Below are positions 33,055 through 45,174 of a DNA stretch of 64,000 nt, piece by piece (position 1 is the stretch's first letter; each line of letters starts with the position of its first letter). Source of the stretch: Cordilura impudica (Eukaryota > Arthropoda > Insecta > Diptera > Scathophagidae); NCBI GenBank assembly GCA_963682025.1, contig OY821519.1, positions 4,270,001 through 4,334,000 on the forward strand, read 5' to 3'. Made by a program: the position numbers and the translations under genes. The notes under the pieces are model-generated. The model saw only the letters and a program-made list of their open reading frames with translations, made no database searches and was not told the DNA's origin.

Positions 33055-33860
33055 GTGAACTTCGGTAAAGCGTATACCTCCGATCGGTCTGAAATTATAC
33101 TAATGTATTTTGACCTGCCAATCACGAATATCATAGTGAAAATTGCCGCAAATGCCGTTTTCAGTATAAAAATCGGAAAAACCGATCCTGACCGATTTAG
33201 ACAATTTTTGATTTCCGCAGAATGCACTGCGTGGAGGTAAAGTATATAACCATTCCTTGTGTGTGTGTGTGTGTATTTGTTGTTATGGTCGCATTTTGGT
33301 TGTATTTGCCTTTTCTTTGGCAAACGAACTAGCCACAGCTCAAGCGTGATTCGTACAGTGTCTTGTACTTTTTATGCAGTCCACAATATCTTGTGGTAGG
33401 GATCATTTCAATGTTCCGTAACCATTGTAAAATTTTTACGTGATCTTGCAATATCGAGCTTAAATGAAAGATGTTATAATTCCCATCGATTATGATTTGG
33501 CCGGAATTACAGATTATACAATTCAAATAAAATTATGAACTTGAAAACAATTCGTCGCTTAACTTTCAATATTTTCCGCAATAGTAGTTGCACTCGGAAT
33601 ATTTTCCGCTGTAACAGCTTCAATCTGCATATTTTACGCTGTAGTAGCTTCGCTGTAAACATTTTCCGCTGCAGTACATGAACCTTGACTGTTTTCCGCT
33701 ATAGAAGTTTAAACTAAATAAATCGGTCAGGATAGTCAGGCATTTTTATACTGAAAACGGCATTTGCGGCAATTTTCATTATGATATTCGTGATTAGCAG
33801 GTAAAAAAAACGTTAGTATACCAAATTTCAGACTGATCGAAGGTAAGCGCTTTTTGGAAG
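33055..33860. repeat. Inverted repeat pair with a tandem TTTTCCGC core
   Basis: Left arm 33060-33205 (TCACGAATATCATAGTGAAA, GCAAATGCCGTTTTCAGTAT) is mirrored at 33715-33860 (ATACTGAAAACGGCATTTGC). Between them is a five-copy imperfect tandem of about 31 bp around ATATTTTCCGCTGTA (33570-33710) and a (GT)n run at 33258-33273. The 65-codon frame at 33526-33329 is not recognised. Confidence 0.65.
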
Positions 33861-34640
33861 TTTATCCGATTATTAAATGTTAAGGACATTTCCATAGATT
33901 ATAATACATCATATATAGAGACTAAAATCGTTATAAATTTTAATTATAATTCCATATAACTTTGAAGCAAAGTGTATATGTGTTATGCACTGAGCAGATT
34001 TCTCGGTCATATGTATATATAGTCAACAGACATAGTTTTTGATTGTTTTTATGTTTCGCCTAATGATTATGAAGTTTTAATCACATAAATACAAAGCGGC
34101 AGATACTCGTTAGTAAGTATGCCTGTAAATTCGTTCAGCTTTGTTAATTTGTTTGTGGTGCATTATGTGGGTGGTGGTAATAGTTATGCAATTTAACACA
34201 ATGTTTGTTTAATCACCTTTTTTCGACACAGAAAAAAACAATTTATCATTTCTCTTTGTTGCAAATATGATTAAAGTATGTCAAACATCAAGACTTATGT
34301 AGTAAATACATATGTACTGCCCCAAAAAAAAATAAGGCCATAAGCTTGTCGTTCCATTAAAAAAAAAACATATTTTAATTATATTATACAGTCAATAAAC
34401 TATGAATTTTTGTGCGATTGTTGAAGAAATTTTCAATCTACAGCGCGTATGTTTTTTTTTTCAATGTCAAGGTTATTTGAACTTATGAAGACATGGCAGC
34501 CACAGAGAATCACGAAAATAAAATACATTTCAAGTTTATTTTTATTTTTACTAATTTTTTTTTTTATTTCTGTATAGCTTTAGAATCAAATAGACTAGAT
34601 ATACTGATAACCGTTACCGTTACCGTTTTTAAAAGAATAA
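33861..34640. other. Non-coding sequence downstream of cuticle gene 1
   Basis: AT-rich. Short ACCGTT repeats lie at 34609-34628. No gene is seen. Confidence 0.4.
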
Positions 34641-34652
34641 CATTATTAATAC

Positions 34653-35079
34653 TTAATGCATTTGTTCTGGCGGCAAGGGTAAATGTTCACCTTCTGGTTG
34701 GAAACCATTTTCATCAGCCAAATAATTTAATGTATATTGAACACCATCGGGACTGACCCAACTGACGGTACCCTCTACGGAAATAGCCTCAGCATCCGTG
34801 CCGATATTCTTAACTGTGGCAGTTTCCTTGCGTGAAACACCATCACTCGTTTCGAAACTGAAGCGGATATAGAGGAAAAAATTAAGTGTTTGCAATTCCA
34901 ACAATAAATAAAACTTACGCAAAATCATAACCATCCACGCCAATATTGGAATTTTCGTATTTTATAATTTCTGCATTTTGTTGGTCTAGGGGTGCTGCAT
35001 CAATACCTTCATAATGTAGCGAGACAATGTTTAGATATAATAGAGCTACTGCCAAGCCTCCTAACCAGATTGTCATCAT
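34653..35079 (-). CDS. Cuticle protein 1 (Lcp65A/RR-1 family)
   Basis: Two exons: 35079-34919 and 34857-34653; the 61-nt intron has GTAAGT...TTCAG borders, phase 2, giving 121 aa. It starts MMTIWLGGLAVALLYLNIV, a hydrophobic signal peptide likely cleaved near residues 24-30. The mature part carries the RR-1 chitin-binding domain (about residues 52-115: [40 protein letters not shown]). Such proteins are secreted by epidermis and bind chitin in soft cuticle. The N-terminus is longer and less conserved than in the other four genes, so it is a divergent paralogue. A TATATAAA motif at about 35218-35226 lies some 140 bp upstream. The ATG chosen is the first of two in tandem. Confidence 0.93.
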
Positions 35080-35216
35080 ATTTTTATGAAAGTTCTTGAA
35101 ACGTTGTGTAAATATTAGAGGCTGTTGTGTATTTAGGTGTGATCAATCAAATGCTTTTAATTCGATGCTATTTGGATGTACACACATCTGCTTATATTGT
35201 AGGTCCGCTTCAATGC

Positions 35217-35228
35217 TTTATATATAAA
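35217..35228 (-). promoter_or_regulatory. TATA box of cuticle gene 1
   Basis: TTTATATATAAA, about 140 bp upstream of the ATG. Confidence 0.5.
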
Positions 35229-35239
35229 AACAACATACA

Positions 35240-36478
35240 TATACCACTAATTAACATTAAGCAAACGGATAAAGTTGTCATAAAACAAGTAAATGGACGG
35301 ATGAACTTTTTGGATTTTATCGACCAGTTGCCATTTAGATACAACTAATATCTCGTTCTTTCTCTATTTTGTCTCAAACAGACATAATGAAAATTTGGAT
35401 TTCTCATTTAAACTTGTGTCATGCTCGTAAAGCATTAAAAAAATTGTAAGATCTATTTTTTAATAACAGTCCTTATACAATCAAAACCAGGTCTAGCAGT
35501 GATCGTTTAAAATTTCTAACCTATAACGTTTTTTTCTTACACAGCTTACGATTAGAACACTAGTCTCTATGAGAAACACTTTTATCTGAAGATTATGAAG
35601 TTTTATCTGATAATGAATTTAGGGATTAAAATAAACCACCTTCTTGCTTTGAATTATTTTCAATATTAAATGTTTTAAATAAGTCACACTGCACTCTAGT
35701 TCAAAAAAAAAAAAAACCGCAAATTGGAAATGCTATAAAAACGTCTAACCGGAATCTGATTTGAAAAACATTTCAACAAAATGAATAAATTTATTCTAAC
35801 TGTATAATAGATGGGAAGTATCTCTATAGCTATTTTCAAAAAATAATTGAAACATTTCTATTTGATATTGTATAACGGAATTATAAAATTCCTTATACAA
35901 AATATTGGTGCTGTCATTTTCGAATTATTTTTAACCACTTTTATTTAGTTTTTCAACACGTGCATGTTAAATATTAAAATTTTAATTTCCAATATTTTAG
36001 GAGCTTACATTTGTTTTATACAAGTTTCGTGTGTTCGTATTTTAACAAAATGTTTTTTTTTTATATTTTTTTCTGATCATTTGCTGACAACGTGAAACTT
36101 GAAATTCTTTAGTAAAATACTTGTTTTATTTTTAATTTTAATTTTTTGTGCTTTACTTGACGCTTCTGCAGTGGTAACAAACTAGTCAGGAAACTGGAAA
36201 TTAACAAAATTGAAAAAAAAAAATAATACATTAATAAAATTATATACGAGGTGCACAATTGCGATAAAAGTTTGTTGGTTTGCCCTTTAATATTAAGTAA
36301 TTACATAAGTATTTTGAACAAAAATATAATATGTGGATCTTAAAAACAATTTTATTTTATTTGCTTTGTATACAAAGAACTTTACGATTAAATAAAATAT
36401 ATATCAGTTATATTTTATGTTTAATATAATTCCCAAAAAAAAAACTAAGAAACTATAATTTACTATTTTACTCCCTTT
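35240..36478. other. AT-rich intergenic sequence, no gene seen
   Basis: No coding signal or recognised repeat. Confidence 0.4.
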
Positions 36479-36479
36479 C

Positions 36480-37080
36480 TTTTAACTCATACTCTCTGTC
36501 TGTCTGTCTGTCATGGGTCAACCCCATTCACCCTCATCCAATTGATCTGAAACTCGGCCCATAGTCTTGTTGTTCCTATAGATTAATTTTGGGGTAGTCA
36601 CGCACAGTCATGGAGTGCTTTAAAACCCATTTCCCCTTATTCGATCGATCTGAAACTTGGTCCCGAAGAGATTAAAACCTCACTTCCCCTCATCCGATCA
36701 ATCTGAAACTTTGTCCGTAGACTCGTTGTGGCCAAAGATTAATTTTAAGAAAGTCAAACAGTCACGCAAAGTCACGGAAATATTCAAAGCTCATATTCAT
36801 AAGGAAAGGAAAAGTTTTAATAAAAACTTTGTTTTATGGGTTAGATTATTTTACTCCCTTTCTTCTAACTTATAGTGTCTGTTCGTCTGCTTGTCTGTTT
36901 GTCTGCCGAAAAAACTGGATCGATTTGTAACCCTTTTCCCGTGATCCATTCGAGCTGAAAACGTGCAGGCGGACTCGTGGCGAGTCTGTCAATTTAGGTC
37001 AATTATTTAATTACATGATGGTAAACTTAATTTACAGAGATAGGGAGTATAATAAAAACTTGGTTTTTATGGTTTAGTTT
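36480..37080 (-). repeat. Diverged copies of the 123-bp repeat
   Basis: (TCTG)n at 36496-36510, then two to three diverged units containing GATCTGAAACT, GATTAATTTT and GTCACG, related in reverse complement to the tandem array at 56480-57365. The edge TTTTAATAAAAACTTTGTTTTATGGG is shared (36817, 37048). Confidence 0.65.
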
Positions 37081-37084
37081 TTTA

Positions 37085-37640
37085 TAAAATCGTATTTCAT
37101 AAATCGTATATCATAAGATTTCTAACAAATTTTACAATATTGATTAAGAGAAAAACTCAAAGCAAATTAAAATTTCTGATCATACTTTTGTAGATAAGAA
37201 GAATAAATAATAGAAGATAAATAGAAAGAGTTTTCTCCTTTAGTTAGTCTACTTCCTCTACAACATCGATGAGATACACAATTATGGGCTATTTCACATA
37301 ATTCACTAGGAAAACAACCCTGCTTGAAATAAATTTTGATTTCATTGGCCAAAAGTTTAATTTTTTTGTCACTGAGTTTTAAAATTTTAACTCCATGTTG
37401 TAGCTAATATATCCAGAATAAGGTAGCCAAAAAATTAGGTTAAACTATTGCTAATTGCAGGCGTGGCAAGCTGCCAAACTCAACTGTTTTTTAATTTCAG
37501 AAAGAGGTGATTTTTTGTTTATTTTTATCAAAAATAAATGATTACTACTCGCAAGTTATCGTCGATAATGACCTACCGTCCTTTCATAAGGTTGGTAGGA
37601 TGCAGTCTTTAGTTGTTGTAAGTGGTCACAGCCCTACCGT
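37085..37640. other. AT-rich sequence, no gene seen
   Basis: No recognised content. Confidence 0.35.
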
Positions 37641-38228
37641 TTAATATTAGGGGTGTTAGGAAATAATTACACTGTGCGACAGCCAAAATTGGGATGGGAT
37701 GAAACCACCGGGGAAAGTTATATCGGTCACAAAAAAGTTAAGCGCGTCCCGGCGATTCGCTGGGTCACGTCTACGAACCGAGATATATCGATTCTAAGTC
37801 AGTATCGTATAGGGGAATTTGTCAGGTTTTGGGCTATTTTGTTTGACATAACTCGAGAACTGCTAGTCCGATTTTGCTGAAACGAATTTAGAGAAATTTA
37901 GAACTACAATTACTTTAATCTACTTCTATACCATTTCCCAACATAATCAACAGTTTCGCAGTTATTAATAAATTTATGAAGAAAAAAATAATTTTTTGCC
38001 TAAAAAATTAAAATTTTGTATTTTTAAAAATCATGCAAAATCCAAAACGGAAAAAAGTGTGAAGTCTTATTACTCTGGCGTAAAGTCACATATCTTAGGA
38101 ATAAAATGAGACATAGATATTAAAATCGATGTACGCGTTTCGCTTTTATTCACAATTAAGTAAAGGTATCTCATTTTGACAAGAATATTGATTTTATGTT
38201 TCAATGAATTTGCATAATATTTATTATA

Positions 38229-38594
38229 TCTATAATATTAATAGGCTAGGCGATTTTTTGTGACCGATGTTTTGTTCTACCGTTTTATTCTGATTTTGAC
38301 CAAACGTATATTTGAAAGGTATTTCTTTTTAGCCGTTTTGCAGATTTACAGATTTTAAAATTTTTTATTTTTTTTTATTTTTTAGTAAATTGCATTTAAA
38401 GTTGCTACTAACACATACAGAAAATACATATGCTATGTGTGATTTATTAAATTTGTTAATGTGTTTGTTAATGAGTTTGTTATCTTCATTCACAATAATA
38501 ATAAACCATAAAAGTGTTGGTTTGTGAATTGGCTAAGTTGAAAAATAAACTGCCTAGAAACTGCACTCGGATTTCGAACGCTGGAATCTGCTAG
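38229..38594 (+). mobile_element. Non-autonomous Helitron (family R), copy 2
   Basis: 366 bp from TCTATAATATTAATAGGC to GGAATCTGCTAG, between A 38228 and T 38595. Closely related to 11572-11940. It lies inside family D, between its left arm and the gene's 3' end. Confidence 0.75.
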
Positions 38595-38679
38595 TATTAT
38601 TTATTATTAACACGTAAAATTAAAAATACCAGGTTCTAACATAGATACATAGATCGTTGAAATCGATGAACGCATAAAT

Positions 38680-39646
38680 TTATTTTCGTTTGTTTGCTCG
38701 CTTTACTTTCTTGCGTGGTAGTTCGCCTACTTGTTCAGAGTCTGTTTCATCTGGAAAAAAAATCAATTGTTTTTAATCAGTCAGATAAGTTCAATTTTGT
38801 GACTTACCCTCGGAGGAAATTTCCATTGTATATTCTTCTTCTTCATCTTCATTACCGAGATCGTACGTCTTTTGCGACCACCAACAAATTTCAGCCACCA
38901 GCGAGTCGAGCCTTTTGCCTTTATCTCGCGTTTCCATGGCATGACCATTTGATGGCAGCACTCGCCATGCTCATCCGACTCTGAGGCTAGCTGCTTGCTG
39001 AATTGTCGTCTTTGATATCCGGTGACTTTGACATTTGGCTTCAAATTGTTGCCTTCTTTCAAAAGCAGGGCAAGTTTTTCTGCTTCACGTTGAGACAAGT
39101 TTAAATCTGCAACAATCTTGTCCATTCTCGCTTGTGATATTGGAATTATTTTGTTCGATGGGCCGGCTTCTGGTATTAGTTCATAGGTGGAATCCGATTG
39201 ATCCGTTGTTGCAATAGAAAAATAAGTTTCTCTGTCAGGACTTGGAAGCAGTGGAATTGGTATGTCATCCGAATGCGGAAGAGGTGTTTGTGCACTTTTA
39301 ACAGAGATGTAAGCTCTTTGTTTAAGGCCTTTACGATTTACTCCATGTATTTTGTTTGCACAAGCAAATAGTTGTCGAAATGGTGCTCTCCTGGATCAAT
39401 CCAAATCATTGGTACACCAATAGAAAGTGAACTGCGTTTCTCTTGAATTCACATGTTGAGAGCATTGTAGCACGTTTTGCAAATTTTTTCTGGGGCCCAC
39501 GAAACACCGCGAATTATTTCGGAATCAAAATAAAGTTTAAAAGCACGCTCCACTTGCTCAGTAAGTAATGCAGTATATGTTGAAAAAGCTCTTTTGCCAC
39601 AAACGTAACAAAATAAATTGAGATTTTCTGGACAATTTGCACTCAT
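38680..39646 (-). pseudogene. ZAD-like zinc-cluster transposon protein, deleted copy
   Basis: ATG 39646-39644 starts MSANCPENLNLFCYVCGKRA, a Cys4 cluster (CYVC ... ICKTC) of ZAD-like spacing, followed by a TGA after NALNM. The frame then resumes as SIGVPMIWIDPGEHH, shifts, and gives TPLPHSDDIPIPLLPSPDRE and MDKIVADLNLSQREAEKLAL (39125-39066). The open frame ends near 38781. In another frame SLVAEICWWSQKTYDLGNED continues through an intron (38807-38751, GTAAGT...TTCCAG) to a basic tail (PRKKVKRANKRK, a likely nuclear localisation signal) and TAA 38682-38680. N- and C-terminal parts are present but the expected central core is missing, so it looks internally deleted. The protein family matches uncharacterised arthropod proteins I cannot name. 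The intact-looking homologue starts at 63360. Confidence 0.7.
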
Positions 39647-40739
39647 TTCGATTTTATACTTTTATTACTTTTTCATCACTTTTAAAAAGCCGTACCTTTC
39701 TCGTTCGTAGGACACTTGTTGAATGACATATAACGGCAATGAGCACCTATATATACTACGTATTTTTCCATATTTAACTGAAAGGTACTTATGAATGGAC
39801 GCATCTGTTAAGGGAGCATATTTACCTTCTAAAAACAGGGCTCTTACAAATTCGTTTCAAATTTTTTTTAACTTTCCAAATAATGAGCACTAATAAATGT
39901 GGGTGGAGTTTCTGTAAAAAAATAATACCTTCCAGGCAGGCAACGGAAAACCCCACATCAATAAAAAAAAGTGCATTTTCATGTTTTCCTTTTAATTGTC
40001 TGTGCACGGAGTAGGTATCATGAAGGAACAAGAAAAGAAATTCAGAGTCTGCGCTCATTTATGACCGATTTTTAGTTTGTTACCACAATCATAAAAATTA
40101 AATAATCTTTTGTTTATTACTTTTTTTTAATTCTGAGAATCATAAATTCTGAGAATCAAAATGAGATAGATACCTTCACTTAATTGTGAATAAAAGCGAA
40201 ACGCGTCTATCGATTTTCATGATCCATATCTCATTTTGTACACAGGTTATGTAACTTTACATGTTGGATTTTGCATGATTTTAAAAATAAAACATTTTAA
40301 TTTTTTAGGCAAAAAATTATTTATTTTTTTCTTCATATATTTATTAATAACTGCGAAACTGTTGATTGTGTTGAGAAATGGTATTGAAGTAGATTAAAGT
40401 TATTGTAGTTCTTAATTTCTCTAAATTTGTTTCAGCAAAATCGGACTAGTAGTTCTCGAGTTATGTCAAACAAAATAGCCCAAAACGTGAAAAATTCCCC
40501 TATACGATATTTGCTAAGTTTAAATCGATATATCCCGATTCCTAGACGTGACCCAGTGAAACGCCGGCTGCATCCACCCGCATTATATGCCAAACAACAT
40601 CAAGCCAATTAATCCAAGTCCCGACAAAATCATTAGATAATACCGATGCGTATTAATTTGGATTATCACCACTACATGCAAGAATACGACTTATGCAACA
40701 CACACTAAAAATCAGTTATGATTTGGATTTCGGGTCATC

Positions 40740-41290
40740 AGGATCAATAAGAAACAACGAAACCAACAAAGAGTTAAGACATTCAAAAAAGAAACATGTT
40801 CAAGATGAATGTCGCAAGTTTTGATTGATTATAGATCAGCCAAAACAAGGGTCAGGCAATACAAATGATGACAATGCCACAAGAAGATTCTTTTCAGATC
40901 CAGAAACTGCATCTGAAATAACAGGAGGGGATTTAAACTTTATTTTCAGATTTAAAATAATCCTAGAAGTATGTACTTGCATGCAGTGAAGAAATTGACT
41001 TTAGAAAATTTGGAGATTATGCTAAGGAAACTGCAAAAATATATACAACGAAGTACCCATGGATGTTATTATATATCATTTGGAGATCTATCAGAGGAGG
41101 CTCAGGAAAGAAGGAAAAGGATTACAGATTTTGAGATTTTGAGAGCACAATACCAGAAAAATTTCACGAAATTCCACAAATGAAGATCTATTTAATATAT
41201 TACGGGCAACTTCAGATCTGCTCATCGCCAGTGTTTGAAATCAATGGAAAGTGGAACATCGTGACTTAGATGAAGAAATCAAAAAACTAC
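40740..41290 (+). pseudogene. Fragment of an uncharacterised transposon-type protein
   Basis: Broken frames on + give QGSGNTNDDNATRRFFSDPE, TASEITGGDLNFIFRFKIIL, KNIYNEVPMDVIIYHLE, then (shifted) GDLSEEAQERRKRITDF and SRNSTNEDLFNILRATSDLL. I recognise this block order from a repetitive family of uncharacterised arthropod proteins that behave like transposon products, but cannot assign a superfamily. Several stops make it dead. The partial frames at 40971-41183 and 41251-41526 belong here or to its flank. Confidence 0.5.
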
Positions 41291-41559
41291 TAAACAAAAG
41301 AAATAACAGAGAACAAAATATGGAATATTTTCAATCAATATTTGAATCAAATGAATTATTCATTATAATTGCCTTTCATTGTTATTTAAGTACGAAAAAC
41401 CTGGCATTAGTAAAAAATAATAATCAACAGAATCTCCCATTCTTACAAATGATACTAAAGTCTAATGCAGTTTTTATGTTTAAATGGTTTTTTTACCACA
41501 TATGTATGATATGTTTTAATAAATAAGAAAGATTCAAGAAATAAAAACCATTATTTTCA

Positions 41560-42400
41560 TATCAAAATAGAAATCATTGCGCTAACGTTCAGCAGATTTA
41601 TTTCGCTAAAATTAACAAATTTGACATAAAAAAATGGCAAATTTTTCTGTAGTAATAGCAAGACATTTAGATAATATTACTAACTTTTTTTTTAAGTTTA
41701 AAAAAATTTTAGCAAATTTGACAGCAAAAAATTTTACACTTTTCGGTAGTAATAGCAACATTTCCATTTGATTTTACTTTTTTTTAGTGTAACATTTTTT
41801 TTTTTTGTAGTGTAAACATTAAAAAAAAAATCTCATTATGACAAAAAAAGCTTATAGTTATTATTAAAATCCAAAAATGTTATATTAAAATCAAAATAAA
41901 AAAAATAATTCAATTTCAATTTATTTACATAATAATTTCAATTATAAAGATAAAACAGTATTTATAAGAGGTTAGGACAACTCGTTCCTTTTCTACTCAA
42001 TAATAAAATAACAATTTCTTTAACACAATTTTTTTTTTTAATATTTTTATGTCAGGAGAAAATTTTCAAAAAACCACTTAATTTTTTTTTTAGATTTCAG
42101 AGTTTTAATAAAAAGGATTATAATGAGATTATCTCATTGATGTGAGCAAATTCCGAGTTAATACATCTGGAGTTAAAGTTTATGGTGAGCCTGTTGATTT
42201 TAATATTTGCGAGCTTAACATTGGCAGGAGTATGCAATCTTCGGGTTGGATAGTGCCAAGTATTATAAGTTACGAAGTACGTAGTATTATAATTCAATAT
42301 TTGAAAAAAAAAAAATGCTAATTATTTATTTATTTATTTTTGTGTTGATTGAAGGATTTACTAGCTTGATTATAATGCTACGTCTGATCGCAGCAGTTTT
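41560..42400. other. AT-rich sequence with a short direct repeat, no gene seen
   Basis: GTAGTAATAGCAAGACATTT (about 41650) recurs as GTAGTAATAGCAACATTT (about 41746). Confidence 0.4.
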
Positions 42401-42780
42401 GATTCATCCAAGCAGTGTGAGGTGCTCGGTCAGAACTGAGAAATAAAGTGGACAAGTGTATCTTCGCTTATCTAAATTAATTCTAAATTTTATTTACAAT
42501 TTTGTGTAGTATTTATACAAAACAATTTGTTACAATATTTTGTATGACTAATTCTTATTGCTAATTGCTTATTGCTAGTTGCTTATTGCTACATTCCTAG
42601 TAATCATATTTCGTATTTATGTACATGTTATTGTCCGTTAGTGACATACTTAATGTTACATTCTTAATAGTCATATTTCTTACATGTTAGTTTCCGTTAG
42701 TGACATACTTAATTATTGTTATATTTAAATTACAATTTATTAGTTATTTTACAAGTTATTAGGGTATGGTACATTCCACT
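42380..42780 (-). other. 3' flank of the jockey-like element, with short tandem repeats
   Basis: On the - strand it holds AATAAA-containing sequence, three tandem copies of GCAATAAGCAA (42555-42600) and a duplicated AAGTATGTCACTAACGGA (about 42640-42660 and 42698-42716). It may be the 3' end of the LINE or a solo LTR; I cannot decide. Confidence 0.35.
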
Positions 42781-42822
42781 ATGGTAGGTACACTACACAA
42801 GGTAAATTGTATAATAGTTTAA

Positions 42823-43192
42823 TGCCCGTTTTCTCAATAGGCGATTATCTTTTATCCCAACGAGAAACTGCCGATAAAAGAAATTTGGTTTTCTCAATGT
42901 CTGGTTTGCTTTTATTTTGTCGCAAAGCTAACCGGCACTCATCTGCCAATTATTTATTTATCGTGCAGGTAAATTATTCTCCCAACTTTCATATCAATTT
43001 TGAGAGGCATTGCCAACTGAAAATAATTCTCCCAACTTTCATACGTATTTTGAGACGCATTGCCAACTGAAAATAATGTTTTTGTCGGTACATTGAGAAA
43101 ACCAAAATTGTTAACCGGCAGTTTATCGGTCCAATAAATTTATGTCATGGTTAAGTAACAGGCAGTTTGACGATACATTGAGAAAGCCGGCA
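42823..43192. mobile_element. 370-bp Harbinger-like MITE (family H), copy 2
   Basis: TGCCCGTTTTCTCAAT ... ATTGAGAAAGCCGGCA, flanked by TAA (42820-42822, 43193-43195). Removing it with one TAA restores the reverse transcriptase reading QNEILKLLYNLPC. Confidence 0.9.
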
Positions 43193-43374
43193 TAAGAATT
43201 TCATTTTGAGCGACTTGTAGTTTGTTGATGTGACATTGCGCAGCCGTAGACCAAAGTGGTACTGCATAGAACATTATAGCGAAAAAAATTTATGTAAATA
43301 ATTATCTTTTGTTTTCGATGTTAAGTTTGGAGTTTCTATTTATGAGGGGATACAATAATCCTTTTCCATTATTT

Positions 43375-44210
43375 ATTTATAACCTATACCACTATGTGGT
43401 TTGGGTATAATGACTTGGTGCTGCTGTTTGTAACTACCAAAAATATTTGACCATCAGTACACATCTTTTATTGTACCGATCGACTCAGAATCACTTTCTG
43501 AGAATCACTTTCAGAATCACTTTCTGAGTCGATTTAGCGATGTCCGTCCGTCCGTCTGTCCGTCTGTCTGTCTGTGTGTCCATGTAAACTTTGTAATCAA
43601 ACTACAGGTCGCAAATATGATATGTTTTGATGAAATTTGGTATATAAGCTTTCATCGGTCATACAATGAACTCTATTGAAATTGGTGAAATTCGGTGCAC
43701 GTTTAGACCTAGTCCCCATACAAATGACCTCTATGAAATCGACATAAATTGTCATAAGATTCAATTTATCATCTAAATCTAAGTCAAATTGGGTTTGTAT
43801 GTGTTTATTATATCCATTAATCAGTAGTCCAAAAATAATCCCCATAGGACAATTCTTAGTCATAGGCCCCATATAGAGCTGATTCCCGATCTTAGCTTAA
43901 ATCTATTGAAAAAACAAAAATATTGCACAGATTTTTCTCAACTTTGGTTTGTATATATTTTTTCAAAATATAAGTGACTTTGTCAAATATGGTCAGGATT
44001 GGGTTAATTTTCGACCTAGTCCCCTTATAAATATAGCACCCGATATGAACTTTTTCATATCTGCAGCCAAAATAAATTAAAAACAATTCCCCTCAAATTT
44101 GGTTTCTGCTTATTTTCTGTATCCAATTACGTGGACCGAAACGATAGGGTCTCTAAACCATAGTATAGGGTATCGTATAGTCGGTCTAAACCAACTGTAA
44201 TTTTCTTACT
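43375..44210 (+). repeat. Dispersed repeat A, copy 2
   Basis: Starts CCTATACCACTATGTGG and ends CCATAGTATAGGGTATCGTA. It has an expanded block around CAGAATCACTTTCTGAG (three partial copies, 43486-43531) and a CCGTCTGT tract. Inserted in the reverse transcriptase sequence. Confidence 0.78.
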
Positions 44211-45174
44211 TGTTTATTTATAATATATGGTATATGATCTTTAAATTTAAGCTTTAGGTCTAATATTGCTCTCAGATATTTTACTTTATTGGAACAAGGA
44301 ATGTCATTATTATTGAAAATAATTGGCTGTTGAGGTAGAAAGCAATTTTTTCTTCTTCTGGAGAAATAAATGGCTTGTGTTTTTTGGGTGCTGATTTGAA
44401 TTTTCATTTCCTAAAATAATTATGGACATTGACAAGTGCTGTTTGTAAACTAGATATAACATCGATTGCGTGTATTTGTGAGCTAAGTATAACGGTATCA
44501 TCAGCAAAAATGGAAGTCACACAATCATCGAGAATTGGGAAATCTGCAGTGAATATATTATATAAAGTTGGAGAAAGACAAAAACTCTGTGGACATCCAT
44601 CTATTTTAATTAATTCCAATGGAAAGTTAAGTCTTATCATTTTATAAATAAGTCCATCGTACCAAACCGAATTAAATGCTGATCTTATATCTAGTAATAC
44701 CATACCAGTAGATGTCCCAGTATTAAAATTTAAATTTACTAATTTACGAATTCTAACAAGTGGCTGGGTAGTATTATGATCCTTACGGAAACCAAGTTGT
44801 TGTGTAGGTAGAATATTTTCAGAATCAATAAAATTTGTGAGCTTTTCTTTAATCACTTTTTCAAGTACCTTGCTTAAAGATGATAATAGACTTATTGGCC
44901 GATAAGAAAGATGGCAGCAATCAGGTTTGTTTGGTTTTTTTATTGGTATAATTTTGAGTTTTTCCATATTTTTGGGAATTAATGCAGTCGCAGTTTATTA
45001 TTGTAGAAATATATTTAACCCCTTTCGGTGGTAGTGCTTTTAAACATTTGTTATTAATTCCATCAGTACCAGGAGACTTTTCTGGCTTTAGTTTCTTGAT
45101 AATAGCAGAAACTTTATCAGTTGAAACTGGTATAACATTATGATAAAAAAAATAAAAAATCCATATTTCACTCT

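Larger units (their letters stand above)
37700..40600 (-). mobile_element. Internally deleted element of an unassigned family (family D)
   Basis: About 400-460 bp at the left (37755-38170) is repeated in reverse complement at the right (40140-40600). Shared blocks: GCTGGGTCACGTCTA, GTATAGGGGAATTT, TTTTGTTTGACATAACTCGA, CAGTTTCGCAGTTATTAATA and ACGCGTTTCGCTTTTATTCA. These arms enclose a broken gene (39646-38680) and a family R Helitron. A second copy with the same end and gene start occupies 62575-64000. The terminal repeat beyond about 37755 is fuzzy and no target duplication was found, so the boundaries are approximate. Confidence 0.75.
42770..45143 (-). pseudogene. Jockey-like reverse transcriptase split by two MITEs
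   Basis: Minus-strand blocks in order: DKVSAIIKKLKPEKSPGTDG (45120-45060), IPIKKPNKPDCCHLSYRPIS (about 44950-44890), TQQLGFRKDHNTTQPLVRI, GMVLLDIRSAFNSVW, IFADDTVILS (catalytic FADD-type motif, about 44500-44470), then QKTQAIYFSRRRK and DIPCSNKVKYLRAILDLKLK up to about 44210. Repeat A interrupts (43375-44210). The protein resumes NGKGLLYPLINRNSKLNIE (about 43370) and AVPLWSTAAQCHINKLQVAQ, is cut again by a 370-bp MITE (42823-43192), and ends KLLYNLPC near 42790. It resembles jockey-clade LINE enzymes, which copy RNA into DNA at a nick. Several shifts and stops; no ORF1 or endonuclease is visible, so it is 5' truncated. Confidence 0.82.

Noticed and set aside
42380..42780. Solo LTR next to the jockey-like sequence
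   Set aside because: No TG...CA ends with a target duplication could be placed, so it is kept only as an undecided flank.
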